NCBI GenBank assembly: GCA_029747015.1
Contig: JAKOGI010000443.1
Span: forward strand, 516,501-580,500
DNA length: 64,000 nt
DNA from: Carnegiea gigantea
Lineage: Eukaryota > Streptophyta > Magnoliopsida > Caryophyllales > Cactaceae
Reading direction: 5' to 3'
The notes under the pieces were generated by a model. It ran no database searches. It saw only the letters and a program-made list of their open reading frames with translations, and was not told the origin of the DNA. Shown here in pieces: positions 11,422-23,030 of the stretch (the first letter of the stretch is position 1; every line of letters begins with the position of its first letter). Made by a program: the position numbers and the translations under genes.

Positions 11422-12361
11422 AACAACAACAACAACAACTCCTAATGTGGATCACGCTTTCGCGGGGTCTGGGAAGATCCAGTTGTAGGCAACCTTACCC
11501 CTACCGGTATTCTTACCCATAGAGAGGTTGATTCCTTAAGACCCACAAAACGGTTTTTTTTTTTTTTTTGAAAAAGGTTTATAGAGAAAACGATTGCAAA
11601 CCAAAAATCAAGGAGGAGAAAATGTGCCGGAGAGCAAAATAAACAAGGAGCAGAGATATACCTCAACCGACCAGGGGCGCTAGATGCCGTCACATCTCAG
11701 AACAGCACGACCTGCAGACAAGCACACCAAAACCCTACCCGCCCCGCCCCACCCCACCGAAGCTACTACCACCTACGCGGCCGGTCTCCTACAATCAGAG
11801 ACCTTAATCCTATCCCGCCACAACCTCCTATCCTGTCCTCCGTCAGATCGGCAACTCTCAGGTTCTCTCTAACCACTTCCTCTAGGCTCTTCTTCGGTCC
11901 ACCCCTCCCTCTCTTTCCACCGGAGGGGGGGACGATCATCTCGCACCTCCGCACTGGGGCGGCCACACTTCTCCTCTTTACGTGGCCGAACCATCTGAAC
12001 CTCGATTCTCTCATCTTCTTCTCTATGGGGGCCAGTTCAACTAAGCTCCTGATTACTCCATTCCTAATTCTGTCCAATCTCGTAAAACCACACATCCACC
12101 TGATCATTCTCATTTCAGCTACCATCAACCTTTGGGTCTGCGTCTTCTTTAGAGGTCAACACTCCGATCCATAGAGAACAGCTGATCTAACTGCCATCCG
12201 ATAGACTTTGCCTTTCAATCCTAGGGGCACTCTCTTGTCACACAGTACCCCTGACGCTGACTTCCACTTTTGCTAACCCACTCTTATCTGCCGGCTAATA
12301 TCCTCGTCAATGTCCCCATTTTACTGGATGATCGAGCCCAGATACTTAAATTTAGCAACCT
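11422..12361 (-). mobile_element. 5'-truncated RTE-type LINE
   Basis: About 940 bp on the minus strand between perfect 18-bp target duplications. The 3' end, at the low-coordinate side, is a run that reads (GTT)n on the minus strand (11422-11441), the tail type of plant RTE elements rather than poly(A). The coding part (12128-11766 and upstream) gives MRMIRWMCGFTRLDRIRNG and a RFRWFGHVKRR segment, the C-terminal region of RTE reverse transcriptases. Endonuclease and RT core are missing through 5' truncation. The frame of the C-terminal part is still open for 120 codons. Confidence 0.9.
11766..12128 (-). pseudogene. RTE LINE reverse transcriptase C-terminal fragment
   Basis: An open frame of 120 codons with MVAEMRMIRWMCGFTRLD at its start and RFRWFGHVKRR about 45 residues later, both hallmarks of the ORF C-terminus of plant RTE/non-LTR elements. 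It continues upstream (to about 12350) in other frames. It is not a functional gene, since the catalytic domains are absent. Confidence 0.8.
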
Positions 12362-12379
12362 TTGTACTGTAGTCATTAC
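12362..12379. repeat. 18-bp target site duplication (right) of RTE LINE
   Basis: Perfect match to 11404-11421. Confidence 0.93.
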
Positions 12380-14155
12380 GAACAATAAATCACATTGTAA
12401 GTTTCAAGATATAGGTCAAGATAAGTAACTATCCTAGACAACCAAACACTTTCAACATAGAAATCAAGCTTGTTTGATGTAGAGTTACAGACCTTACAAG
12501 CTTGCTCCGAATGGTCCCTACAAGATGGCAATACCAAATACAGAAGGCGCTGTCTAAAGATGTCTCATGCCTTGATCATGAATAGGTCAACATTCCCTAT
12601 ATAACAAGCATTAAATGACAAATCTAACGGATGAACAAGACGATTTACTGGTTTTCAAGTTACGAATGTCCATCTAGCAATACTTCTTCCTTCTACATGA
12701 TTGGAATAGCACAAAACCTTAATACAATTTAAATAAGTGAATCAAGTAAACACCAAAAGAAGCATTAAAATTTGTAATAGTACGGACTAGACAGAGACAT
12801 TTCTCCCATTGAATCAACATCATACACAATTGACATTAGAATTGATTGCTTTGACCTTATCAGCAGCACACAACAATTAGGCCCGTAATTAACAACCAAT
12901 CTGGGGTACTTACTGACTCAGAGCCTAAACAACCCTAAGCCATGACCACAGAAAGCCTTCGTGCCTCAATTCTCTATTTATACGACCAACAAAGATTCTT
13001 GCATATTAGACAATCATCGAATTGTTCTTCACAATAGAGCACACAGTAAATGAATGAATACATTTGTACTAAATAATAATAAAACCAATATGAGAAATGA
13101 CAAATCAAACTTCAAGAATAGACGTTGAGGAAAGTAAAGAGTGAATGGGCATGTTCTCTCTCGTAATCCCATTCTTGCTCTTCTTCTGCTACTAGCTTCT
13201 CTTAATTTGGCTCCTCTATCAGACCAAAATTTCAGCAATTGATTGGAAGGGCAGCAACAGGCTATAGAGCATAGAACGGATGGGCTGGGCCTAGGGTTTT
13301 GCGATGAGAGGGAAATTCACAGTAGGATGAAGACATCTTACTTAAATAACAACTTGTCTTCTTCCAATCCATGCTACTGCACATACTAGACCACACGAAG
13401 ACCTTAAAAATTACTAGACGCCATTGAATTTACAAAAAGCTACGATAAATAAAGACCTAATCCCATAATTCAGCGCAGATCCATTAGGGTTGAACAAAAT
13501 TGGGCCCAAATCCTCTGCAATTGCTGAAAACCCAGATCACAAGTCTTCTGTTTTGCAAAATTTGAGTCTTCCCTTTCATGAGTGAAGGAAGTTGAGACGA
13601 AGTTATCCCTCTATCGAACAGCCTTCTTTTTAGGTCAGTAGAGATAGAGAACTGGGGAGAAAGACAAAGAAAAAGGAAGAACTGGAAGATGTAGAAAGAG
13701 ACCATATTTACCATTTTCCTGTAGTGTGAAAATCCTAGTTCTGTAGAATATTTAATATTTGTAGTTAAACACACAAATCGATTAGCCGGGTATGTCACTC
13801 CCGCCAGTTGCTATTGTAGTTAAGGGTAGGGATGAAAGTTTTTTGGAGTTTTGGCATTTGACAGTGAAGGTTGGAGCCGGGGAACTTAAATTATGGTTGA
13901 GGCTACGATTATGAAAGTCCAGAATTAAATCTCACCCAAAAGTTTTCTTAAAGCGAAAAAATCTAGCATGAGTGTAATAAATAACGATGATTTGGAGTTG
14001 AAATAATGATACTGCAAATAGATTGTCGTCTTATAAATTTTATTCCAAATAATTAAACAACTTCTCGATGTTTTCATCATTATTAATATTCTTTTAACAA
14101 GAGTTTTGCATTTAGTTGTTACCATGTGGTCATTAAAAGCTCAATTTTTAGTGGT
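12380..14155. other. CACTA-like element right part, no gene seen
   Basis: AT-rich with scattered short frames (for example minus 13798-13484) that resemble no family I know. The last 15 bp form the right CACTA-like terminus. Confidence 0.45.
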
Positions 14156-16500
14156 GCAGCTTGAGTGTTATATATAATAGAAGGAAAAATAGGCTTAATA
14201 CGGTTGACAATTACTTTGGTGGCCAATTTGTAGACCACGTTGTAGAGGCTGATAGACTAGAATTATGAAAAATGTTCTGGCTCCGGCTTCTTACGTATGA
14301 GGGAGACAAACGTGTTATTGAACTTAGGGGGAATTCGATTGCCATTAAAGATGGACAACATAGTCATACAAATATCATCTTTAATAAAGTCCGAAAATTT
14401 TTAAAAGAAGAACAGGTTCTGTTAGGACCAGGTGCCTTTATGAGGGTGCATAAGCTCCAAGGTGTAGTCAACTTCCTCATAGGCATAAGATCGACAAATA
14501 GAAGCATTCATCTCTAGGGTCTCTAGATGTTATGGAGGAGAGCACATTATCAATGCAGCAGAAAGTGAGAAAGCAAATAAATCACTAATGTATTGGGCGA
14601 CTATACCGGTGATATCATCATTGCTTGTGCGCCCGTCGCCATTAGCATAAAAAAGACTAATGATGGTATTTTTGGGCCTCCTTATATTAGCTCTAGAGTG
14701 GAACTAATGGCAATGGGTGTAGGCATCTCAATACTTAAGGTAATCCAAGCGTGACCTTTGCCACCAAAGGATTTTTTCCTTTTTCCTCTATTCTCTAATC
14801 TACCCAAGGGTAGGACGTCCATTGGTAGCGTCCCTATCATGCTTCAGCTAATACTTAACCTTACAAATTTCACTGCCTATGTGACCAAAAATGTCCAAGT
14901 TCCATTTGATGAGCTCTTTAGAACAATTTTCTAGCTGAGATATAAGATTTTCCATAGTGTCTGGATGAGAAGAGGGGTCCAAGCTAAGGCAACCACATCC
15001 TTGTAAGAGGGTCATTGAACTACATGTTCTCGATTTGGAATTATTTGTTACATTGGATGTGTCCATTTGAATCAGGATTACATTCAGGAGGATGGGGAGG
15101 TGATTAGACACATCAAAGTTGATATGAAGCACTTGAGCACTACGGAAAATAAGAGACCAGTTGTATCCGCACATAAGCGATCCAATCTTTGTTGAACAAC
15201 GATACCATTTTCCTGGTAGTTGCACCAAGTGAAGCCATAACCGGAATAGTCAAGGTCACAGAACCCATTATCGGTAATGGAATCTTAGAAGCTATCAGTA
15301 ACAAACTGAGATTTTGGAGGACCCCTTTTTTCACACTATGGAAGAAAATTTCATTGAGATCACCACCAACAAGCCACGTAGATTGGAGTAGGTTTTCAAG
15401 TTAGACTTAAGCTAGCCAATTCCATTTTTGCTATGTCTCAAACCAACCGTAGGTGCCATTAAAGCTCCAAACCATACCATCACCCCTCCCATTGAATAGT
15501 AACATCGATATGGTGTAAGAAGCAACAAAGGAAATCAACAATCACGTTTTCATGCCAAAAAAGGCCCGGACCACTTGACTGTCCTTTAGCGTCAACAAAA
15601 ATACCACGGAAATCACCAAGCTCACATAACAAGTCCTCCATTTTGGTCTTACTTTTCTTGGTCTCCAAAAGTTAGACTACTTTAGCCGTAAGTCTTTCTA
15701 GTTGTCCATGAAGATCAGAAACTGTCTAGGTTGCGCCTAGATTGAGACAATTTAGACAAAGTAAACTCATGGTGCTTAGCAGGATTGCTCGACAACCTCC
15801 ACTGGAATAGTAGAAGATATTGATTCCTCCAAGTTTTGTTTAATAACTCTGATCTTACAGTCATTCTTTATAGGAAACTAAGCAACATCTTGCTTGCGTT
15901 TGAAGTCTTCTCTACCAGTAACCATAACATCCTCGCTATCAATCATTATATTTGAAGATCCATTGGCATTGATCAACCCCTCTTGCCCACCGTTCCTCTC
16001 GAATGCAAAATTATCAAATGTAAGTTTGGTATCCACCTTGGGTTGTACCTTAGACTTGTGGAACGTTGAGAAGAGTTTTTTCCCCCTCTAAGAGCTCGAA
16101 CACCATACTACGCCTACTATACTTCAAAGTGAGCGCTCATAGCCAGGCTTCAACAATCTTGCATCCCTTTACGACATGACCAAGCTTACGACAACCATAA
16201 CTAAATCCAGGAGTTTGACAAATTTAAAATGAATCTAAATTGGTTTCCCAGCAATCATGACATTAATCTCCCAACAAAGTGGCATAGAATTGTCAACACC
16301 TGCCCTAAAATACAGAGCTTTGTCCACCCCCATCATGGTATCCCCGTCACAATTTACCAATTCACCAATATTAGAAGCAAGGTGTAACCGTCCTCCTTTT
16401 CTAGGAGGAATCACATTGCCAAGACTCCATTATGCAATTCTTAGGGTTAAATCGAAGGTTAAAATTGAACTTAGAAGACTTATGAAATAGGAAAGAATGA
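14156..16500 (-). pseudogene. L1 LINE fragment 3: ORF1 end, endonuclease and RT start
   Basis: Reading down from 16490 on the minus strand: ORF1-like sequence with a degenerate CCHC knuckle (GCRKLGHVVKGC, near 16180); then at 15668-15480 METKKSKTKMEDLLCELGD and HHIDVTIQWEG, the N-terminal part of an L1 AP-type endonuclease; a NHLPILLNV segment closing the endonuclease near 15090; and NLISQLENCSKELIKWN near 14920. From about 14800 to 14160 an RT start follows with SISLYNVVYKLATKVIVNR. All are in shifting frames with stops. Translation resumes across the CACTA insertion at 9928. Confidence 0.8.
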
Positions 16501-17500
16501 GAACGTTTTTTTTTTTTTTTTAAAAAACGAAAAGAAGTCGTTAGGTCCAGCTGGAATAGTGGCGCCAAGCAAGGAGTAAAAAGGAATTAGCCTGAAAATA
16601 TATCATTGGATATGTTCAAGTCACTTTCTCTATGAGCAACTTGGTCAGAGTATTTGTCATCTTTTAATAAGCAACCACTTGACATGATCAAAGGAAGAAA
16701 ACAAAGGTTCCACGGGTCACACACCAAGGTATCAAACAAACTTGTATAACACCTAAGGAAGTGCTATAACATGTTCAGAGACGGGGTAGGAAGCGTTGAA
16801 CCTAAGGGCATCAACGTAGTCGAGCTAACAATGTATTACAACATTACAAGCCTAAAAGATATAGCTCCACACCAACCAAATTACAGGAGGAGCATTTACA
16901 AATTATGGAAGGAAATCAACTTCCCCAACATGAATTAAAAATGAAAAGAATTGTCCTTCCAGGAAACTTACTCAACCTGGAAAGGAGGAAAAAAGAGGGT
17001 TGAACAAACCACGCGCTCAGTGAATAACTATCACCCTTAAACCCAAAATCTTTTGCACATCGTACATTACATAGGAGCACGCATTTATTAATAGCATAAT
17101 AATAATGTATGAATATGGTTAAGAACTCATTTTTGTAAACTTCATCAGAATGAAACTGAAACCATTCTTTTATGGATGTTAAATGAAAACCTAATCAAAG
17201 TGACTCACTGGCACAATTTAAATCATTTTCAAACCTATGTGCATGACACATGCAAACAGGTAGACAATACATTTTGGGTTTTAGCTGACTGGGACTAAAA
17301 TCCCATTCAAAACATTGTCTGCGGTTGAAACTTTAGGAAACCACAACATTTCACCTTTTTGGATTAAAACTCTTTCCTTAGGAGGTAAAAAACAATCAAA
17401 TGAACACAAGGCATCTGAGATAGTCAATATGGGACAATCCTGCCTTCATATATTTTTACATGTCCCCTCACGCATGGGCTATTAACAAGTTCCAACAATT
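16501..17500. other. No recognised gene; poly-T run at the start
   Basis: A homopolymeric T run occupies about 16506-16523. The rest has no open frame of note and no recognised domain. It may include L1 5' sequence too decayed to identify. Confidence 0.4.
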
Positions 17501-18101
17501 TAGAGCTATCAAATAGGTCATGTCGGGTTGAGTTCCTGTTACTGTTGAACTTAAAAGGGTTGAAAAATTATCGACCTGAACCTAAGGTAATTATTAAACG
17601 GGTTGAAAATTTTGACCTGTAACCATTTATTTTTTTCAATGGGTTGACTTAAAATTTATCCATTAACCTATTTAATATAAACTGTTAGATTCAGGTTATC
17701 CGATTACTTGTTTACCTGTTTAATATTTTGACTAAAATTTGATTATTGAGCCTTATAAATTAGTTTTTTAAGTTCAATATATTGTCATATTGCAACCATT
17801 GTCCATCATCCATAAGAACTAAAATCGACCTGATTAAACCTCACATTTTTACAATTCCCCCTAAAAAAAATATGTAGTAATTGGGTAAATGGGTCAACCT
17901 ATTTAACCCATTTAATTAAATATATTAAATAGGTTTTTTTTTCATGTCAAAATTCTCAACTTGAGCATAACCCTATTAATTAAACGGGTTAGACGTGTCA
18001 AGCCATTTAATTAAGTGAGATAAAAATCTTTACCCAAACCCACTTAATTTCATATTCGATTCAGGTCAGTAATCGTGTCGGGTTAACTTTTGAGAGCCCT
18101 A
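17501..18101. mobile_element. Possible hAT-type MITE
   Basis: The left end TAGAGCTATCAAA and the inward-read right end TAGGGCTCTCAAA match at 11 of 13 positions, and GTCGGGTT words follow at both ends in opposite orientation. The interior is AT-rich with repeated AAACGGGTT/AACCCATTT words and no coding potential. Size (about 600 bp) and TIR type suit a hAT-type miniature element. I could not find a clear 8-bp target duplication, so the call is tentative. Confidence 0.4.
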
Positions 18102-18328
18102 CCTAACATGTACACACCATTAATCAAATGAAGATGTCTTTGACCCCCCTTTTTCTTGAAATCTAGCCTTAGGCAAATGAGCAATGCCTATAGTTCAAGT
18201 GAGGTACTGACTCAAAATCAATTGGTAATAGGTGAAATAACTCATTAATTTATAAGTAAGCTAAAGGGTGCTTAAAGTGTGAATATGAGGCAACCCCGCT
18301 ACCATATATTCTAAAAACAATATTGAAT

Positions 18329-18547
18329 TATAATACCCCCTCACTTAATCGTGTTTAATTAGTTTAATTTGGTTGCATTGGTCACATGGTTATGACTAAT
18401 CAGAGTGGCGCAGCGGAAGCGTGGTGAGTCCATAACCCACAGGTCCCATGATTATTGCCGGCCGTTGCCGTTTGACTTCACTGCCTCCCCAAGCCACATG
18501 TTCAACTCGACGCCACCATCTCTTCCTCTTCACACCCTTTGATTACA
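18329..18547 (+). repeat. Left LTR, internally deleted
   Basis: About 219 bp, against 771 bp for the right LTR. Its first 70 bp align with 19340-19410 and its last 90 bp with about 20015-20110. The middle is replaced by a 54-bp tRNA-like segment. Confidence 0.7.
18399..18452 (+). other. 5' half of initiator tRNA-Met inside the LTR
   Basis: Starts ATCAGAGTGGCGCAGCGGAA and continues through the D-arm, anticodon arm (CCATAACCCACAG, CAT anticodon) and variable region to about tRNA position 54, with about three differences from the plant initiator tRNA-Met as I know it. The T-arm and 3' acceptor strand are missing, so it cannot be a working tRNA. It has an A box but no B box. Confidence 0.8.
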
Positions 18548-18551
18548 AAAG

Positions 18552-18563
18552 TGGTATCAGAGC
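18552..18563 (+). promoter_or_regulatory. Primer binding site (tRNA-Met-i) of the decayed gypsy element
   Basis: TGGTATCAGAGC followed by TAGGTT, matching the initiator tRNA-Met 3' complement over 18 nt with one mismatch. It lies 4 nt after the LTR end GATTACA. Confidence 0.88.
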
Positions 18564-18639
18564 TAGGTTACAAGCCTATGTATTAGATTTTCAAGGAACA
18601 TAGGAGGAGCATTTACCCGAAATAGAGTTCTTGTATAAT

Positions 18640-19320
18640 AATATGTATCAAGCTACTATAAAAATGGCCCCTTTTTTTGAAGCTCTATACGGTGGAAGAT
18701 GTAGAACTTTCCTTTGGTGGAATGATTTGGAGAACACTCCAACCTTGGGACTTGAAATGACCTAAGAAATCATGGACAAGATCAAAGTTATCCAACGAAA
18801 CATCACAGTAGCACAGGACAGACAGAAAGCATATCCAGACCGAAGGCGGAGGCTTCGGAGTTTGAAGAAGGGGATAAAGTGTCTCTAAAAGTTTCTCCTA
18901 TTAAAGGAGTGCGAAGATTCAACATTAAAGGAAAGTTAAGCATGTAATTTGTTGGACCTTATTATATCATTGAGAAAATCAACCCAGCTACTTACCACTT
19001 AGCCTTACCACCTGAATTGCAGCATGTCCATTATGTGTTCCATAGTTCACAACTTCGCAAGTGTGTGCATGATCCAACTCATGCAATAGCTTATGAACGC
19101 TTGGAAGTTGAGGTCGATGGGTCAACTTATGAAGAACAACCTGTGAACATAGTAGATTAAAGAGTAAAGAATTGCGTAATAAAACTATACCTTTCATCAA
19201 AGTCATATGGACCCATCATGGAGCCTTTGAGACTACCTGGGAAATAGAGGATGAAATAAAAAGTTCGCTGCACGTATCTCTTTGGAAGGTATGTTTAGCG
19301 TAAGTTTCTAGAATGAAATA
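18640..19320 (+). pseudogene. Gypsy integrase C-terminal and chromodomain-like fragment
   Basis: Forward translation in shifting frames gives IQRNITVAQDRQKAYPDRR, then FVGPYYIIEKINPATYHLAL and PPELQHVHYVFHSSQLRK, the conserved C-terminal region of Ty3/gypsy integrases. HGAFETTWEIEDEI follows, like the final strand/helix of the chromodomain. Catalytic integrase, RT, protease and gag are missing. Stops and frameshifts are present. Confidence 0.8.
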
Positions 19321-19326
19321 TCTTTT

Positions 19327-19339
19327 AAGGAGGGAAGGA
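19327..19339 (+). promoter_or_regulatory. Polypurine tract
   Basis: AAGGAGGGAAGGA directly abuts the right LTR start TGTAATACC; it is the plus-strand primer of the element. Confidence 0.85.
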
Positions 19340-20110
19340 TGTAATACCCCATCATTTAATCATATTTAATTAGTTTTAATTCTTGCATTAGTTACATGGC
19401 TATGATTAATTAGTGCAATGAGCTGCGCACTTTTCTATTGTCAAATAAAGCAATGCTTGATTTAAAGAACTGTGATATCGTAACATTTCTTTCAAGGTTA
19501 TAAAATCTTAGACAATTATGCAGAAGTATATAATTTCCTGCAAATACGCATCCATACCCAAATGAGGACAGGAATTTACCAAACTATGATAATGTCTTAA
19601 TAGCTAAGGAAAGGAATAGGATTAGCAAATTATTATGTGGCAAATGTATAGCCAATCTCGTGCCATGTGGAAAGGAAAAGAAACTGAGATAAGCTTGCAT
19701 TAATTATAAATATGACAAAGTGATAAGCTTGCATTAATTATGATGTGACAAAGTGATAAGCTCGCATTAATTATAATGTGACAAAGTGATAAGCTCGTAT
19801 TAGTTATGATGTGACAAAATGATAAGCTCACATTAATTATAATGTGACAAAGTAATTATCCAAACAAAGAAAAAAACAAAAAATAAGAAAAAGAGCCTTG
19901 CTAATCTGGAGGGGGGTGGCTATTTAAATGGCATGCGAGTTTTGAAAATGAGTCATCCAAGAGAGTCAACCCTCCTCCTTCCCTCTCCCACGTGTGACAC
20001 CCCTTGAGCAGTAGCAGTCTTCGGCCCTCACCGCCTGACTTCACCGCCACCTCAAGCCACTAGTCCTACTTGACCCCACTGTTTTCTCCTCTTTAGATCC
20101 CTCGGTTGCA
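19340..20110 (+). repeat. Right LTR of the decayed gypsy element
   Basis: 771 bp from TGTAATACCCC to GGTTGCA. It contains the 33-bp minisatellite at 19688-19853, absent from the shortened left LTR. Confidence 0.7.
19688..19853 (+). repeat. 33-bp minisatellite, five copies
   Basis: Five head-to-tail copies of a unit beginning GATAAGCTYGCATTAATTA and ending GTGACAAAGT, four of 33 bp and the first of 34 bp, with a few substitutions per copy. Confidence 0.93.
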
Positions 20111-22056
20111 CCCATCTCCACCACTAGTCCCCCGGAAAGTAATTAAATTTTATCCTTCCATTATATTAAACCTCATATGTCAATAGTTATTCATATGAAT
20201 ACTGGGATGAATTGTAGAATTTTGACTATGTGATTGTGGAGGGTGAATAAAATGAATTCATGCATGGGAAGAATTGACAAGTAATTAGCAATAGTTATAA
20301 TATAGGTGTGAAGGTATGATTGCAAGAAATTTTGATGGAAGACATGCGCATAAGAGAATAATGGTCTAGATGATGTTTAATTATTCAAGCAAAGCCATAG
20401 TTTGTTCAAGTATTATAGATATAAATGATTATTAATGGTTTTGTCACTAAATAAAGGGGTTGTATGATATAGTTGAAAGTGGGAAGAAAATTAAAGTAGT
20501 TATAGGGACTATATGGTAAATTAGGATGCAATTTGCGCAATAAGTTTTATGGTTGAAGTTATTAGATACTGAGCAACTAGTTTACCCAATAGATATATGG
20601 TTTTAACAAGTCAATTATAGTCATGAGAAATTCTAATGGAAATGTTGAAGGAGATAAGTCTGTTAGCTATGTTCAGGACATTGGAACCAAGTGATGCCTT
20701 TTTGGAAAAAAAGGGGTTGGATTGAGATTCAGCCGTGAAAGAACACCCCACTAGTTAAGGGTATTAGTTCAGTAAAGTGTGGTAGTAGACTGTGTGTATT
20801 ACTTTGGGAACTAAGCCAAGAAATGCAAGCTATGAGGTTAAAGGGCTAATGATTCCTAAAGAGGGCTAAATGAACCACATATTCCTAAAAGGAATATTTC
20901 CAAACCACACTTCTATAAGCCATTCATTGAATGAGAAAGGATTTACGAGAAGAATAAAATACCTCATTTCCGCTACAAAGTCTAAGAGCATGACCGAAAT
21001 GATTTAAGACTCCCGAGCATTAATTTTCTTAATTAATACAGAGCGTCACTGAATTTATCTACAAGAAAGGCACCTCAAAGAAGGAACCCAAAAAAAAAAG
21101 AGAAGAGTATAAATAAATGTCAAAGGTACTATCCATATTTACATTTCCTTAAGGACCCATTTCAATTGTTCATTGTTCAATGCAATGTTCAACATTTAAT
21201 GTTCAATGTTCATTGTTCACAGTTTATACTAGTAGAATTCATAGTTCGAGTCCTTCCCGGTAAACAGAAAATTTCATAGTTCATTGTTCATTGATGTCAT
21301 GGCTACTGTTCATATGTTTAGGTCCCATCCAGGCTAAGAAATAATTAATTTCATGGTCAATGTTAAATGTAATGTTCCTCAAAGGACATTTAACAAGCAT
21401 AGTTTTAAAATTGTGCATGCTGACTAACTCATTACAAATAATTATTGACTGTACAAGGGTAACGTACTGAGCAAGAGCTCATTTTTCCATTGTTAGTGTT
21501 TTCCAAATTGTTTTAAGAAGCAGAAGCAACTTAAAGTGAAGCAGGAATCCATAGAGGTTCAGGGTCCAGGAAAAGCAGGCCAAAGCAATGATCGCTAATC
21601 CCCTACCACAGTTAGTCATTTTGAGGATTTAGAAAATGACTTATGTTTTGAGCACGAGTGCAACCACAGTGAAATATAAATCCCTTGTGGACGTGATTAA
21701 ATCATGGTGTGACGCCTTCTTCAAAATGTTTAATAACAATCTTAAACCTCATTCAGCATAATCATTGTAACTGATGGATGCTGCTTATCTGGTTGACTCA
21801 ACTTCTTTATTTGCAGTATTGTCCTTAAAGGATGGCGATAATACCCTAACTTGACAGCGCATTCTGCGAACTCATAATGCTTATTAATAGAGGCATTTAT
21901 ATGGTAATTAACTTGGGGCATTACATGAATGAATTGAGAAATAATTTTCATAAGCATACAATATAATTTACACGGATGAACTTATATTAGACCATAGAAA
22001 AGCTCAAGGAAATCGCTGCATAAAAAGCGCGCAAATTTGATGAGTAATACTTATAT
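20111..22056. other. No recognised gene; short repeats near 21170-21400
   Basis: AT-rich sequence. Between about 21170 and 21380 there are many scattered copies of TGTTCA/TTCAATG words (a degenerate local repeat). A minus frame at 21957-21742 (71 codons, containing FAECAVKLGYYRHPLRTIL) is protein-like in composition but I recognise no family; it may be an exon fragment or chance. Confidence 0.4.
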
Positions 22057-22129
22057 AGATATATAGACATACTTACATACATATATATATATACATATAT
22101 ATATCTATATATATATATGTATGTATGTA

Positions 22130-22160
<31 letters not shown>

Positions 22161-22174
22161 CTTATATATATATA

Positions 22175-22212
<38 letters not shown>

Positions 22213-22622
22213 ATATATAGTATATATATATAGTAATAGTGCACATACTATTATATAGTATATATACCACATATATATAAGTATATATATATATATAGTA
22301 ATACCATACATAACATATACATACATACATATATATGTATATGCATATCTATATATATATATATATATAATATATGTGTGTATAATTATATATATATATA
22401 TATAATATATATATATATATCTAATATTACTAAATATATATATATATATATGTATATATATAATACTATTATATATACCTATATCATTTATAATATATAG
22501 TATATCATGTTTCTCTACATACACACACACACACATATCTATTATCCATATACTATGTATATATACATCATAGTATAATTAAATATTAGTATATAATAGG
22601 TTAATATATATTATAGATATAT

Positions 22623-22662
<40 letters not shown>

Positions 22663-22761
22663 CGCATACATAACATACATACATATTATATATATATATA
22701 TGATATATTATATATATATATATATATATATCTATATTATATATTATATATATATATATAG

Positions 22762-22794
<33 letters not shown>

Positions 22795-22812
22795 TACATA
22801 AACATACAATAC
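22057..22812. repeat. TA-rich microsatellite block
   Basis: About 750 bp of (TA)n with interspersed (TATG)n, (GTAT)n and a (CA)n run near 22765-22790. Open frames here (for example minus 22330-22073) are low-complexity artefacts. The viral array starts about 10 bp beyond it. Confidence 0.95.
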
Positions 22813-22822
22813 ATATTTACCA

Positions 22823-23030
22823 AATCCTCTAGTGCTCGCTAATGGCGAGATAATTATTCCAAGCCCAAGGAGTATCCTTGAAAATGATAATCTTTATCAT
22901 ATTAATGTTATCCATCGCCAAAAGGCTATTCTTGACGGCATTAACGAGGCTTTACTTTCTTTAGACACTTGTCTCAGACGTCATAATCAATACATGTATG
23001 ACTATAAATATCAATAGTTTCTTAAAGAAG
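22823..23030 (+). pseudogene. Virus B ORF1, 3' fragment (U1)
   Basis: Corresponds to codon 60 onward of the 142-codon ORF1 (GEIIIPSPRSILENDNLYH). The 5' part is missing at the array boundary and the frame stops early at 23017 after an indel in the CATAATCAA region. Confidence 0.85.

Larger units (their letters stand above)
9929..14155. mobile_element. CACTA-like DNA transposon inserted in the L1 LINE
   Basis: The left end reads CCACTACTAGAAAAAGG and the right end, read inward, ACCACTAAAAATTG; both carry the CACTA motif. GCA occurs at 9926-9928 and again at 14156-14158, a 3-bp direct repeat as CACTA elements make. Joining the flanks restores a continuous L1 translation across this point, which is strong independent support for the boundaries. 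The left subterminal region (9960-10170) has many GTCGTTA/TAACGAC-type words in both orientations, typical of CACTA subterminal repeats. I found no transposase, so it is non-autonomous. Confidence 0.65.
18329..20110 (+). mobile_element. Decayed Ty3/gypsy element with unequal LTRs
   Basis: The left LTR begins TATAATACCCC and the right LTR TGTAATACCCC, and the two are alignable at both ends. A primer site follows the left LTR, an integrase C-terminal fragment fills the interior, and a strong polypurine tract precedes the right LTR. Most of gag and pol is missing. I found no matching target duplication, so the outer boundaries rest on LTR alignment. Confidence 0.75.

Noticed and set aside
13484..13798. 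104-codon minus frame as a host gene
   Set aside because: It lies within the CACTA-like element, has no recognisable domain, and I see no splice or promoter support.
14272..14517. 81-codon plus-strand frame
   Set aside because: It is antisense to L1 reverse transcriptase on the minus strand.
18399..18452. Functional tRNA-Met gene
   Set aside because: Only the first 54 nt are present; the T-arm with B box and the 3' acceptor strand are missing.
19688..19853. CRISPR-like array
   Set aside because: The 33-bp units are directly adjacent without spacers; it is a minisatellite within an LTR.
22073..22536. Open frames of 85 and 124 codons on the minus strand
   Set aside because: They are translations of TA/TATG microsatellite (Tyr/Ile/His runs) with no protein character.
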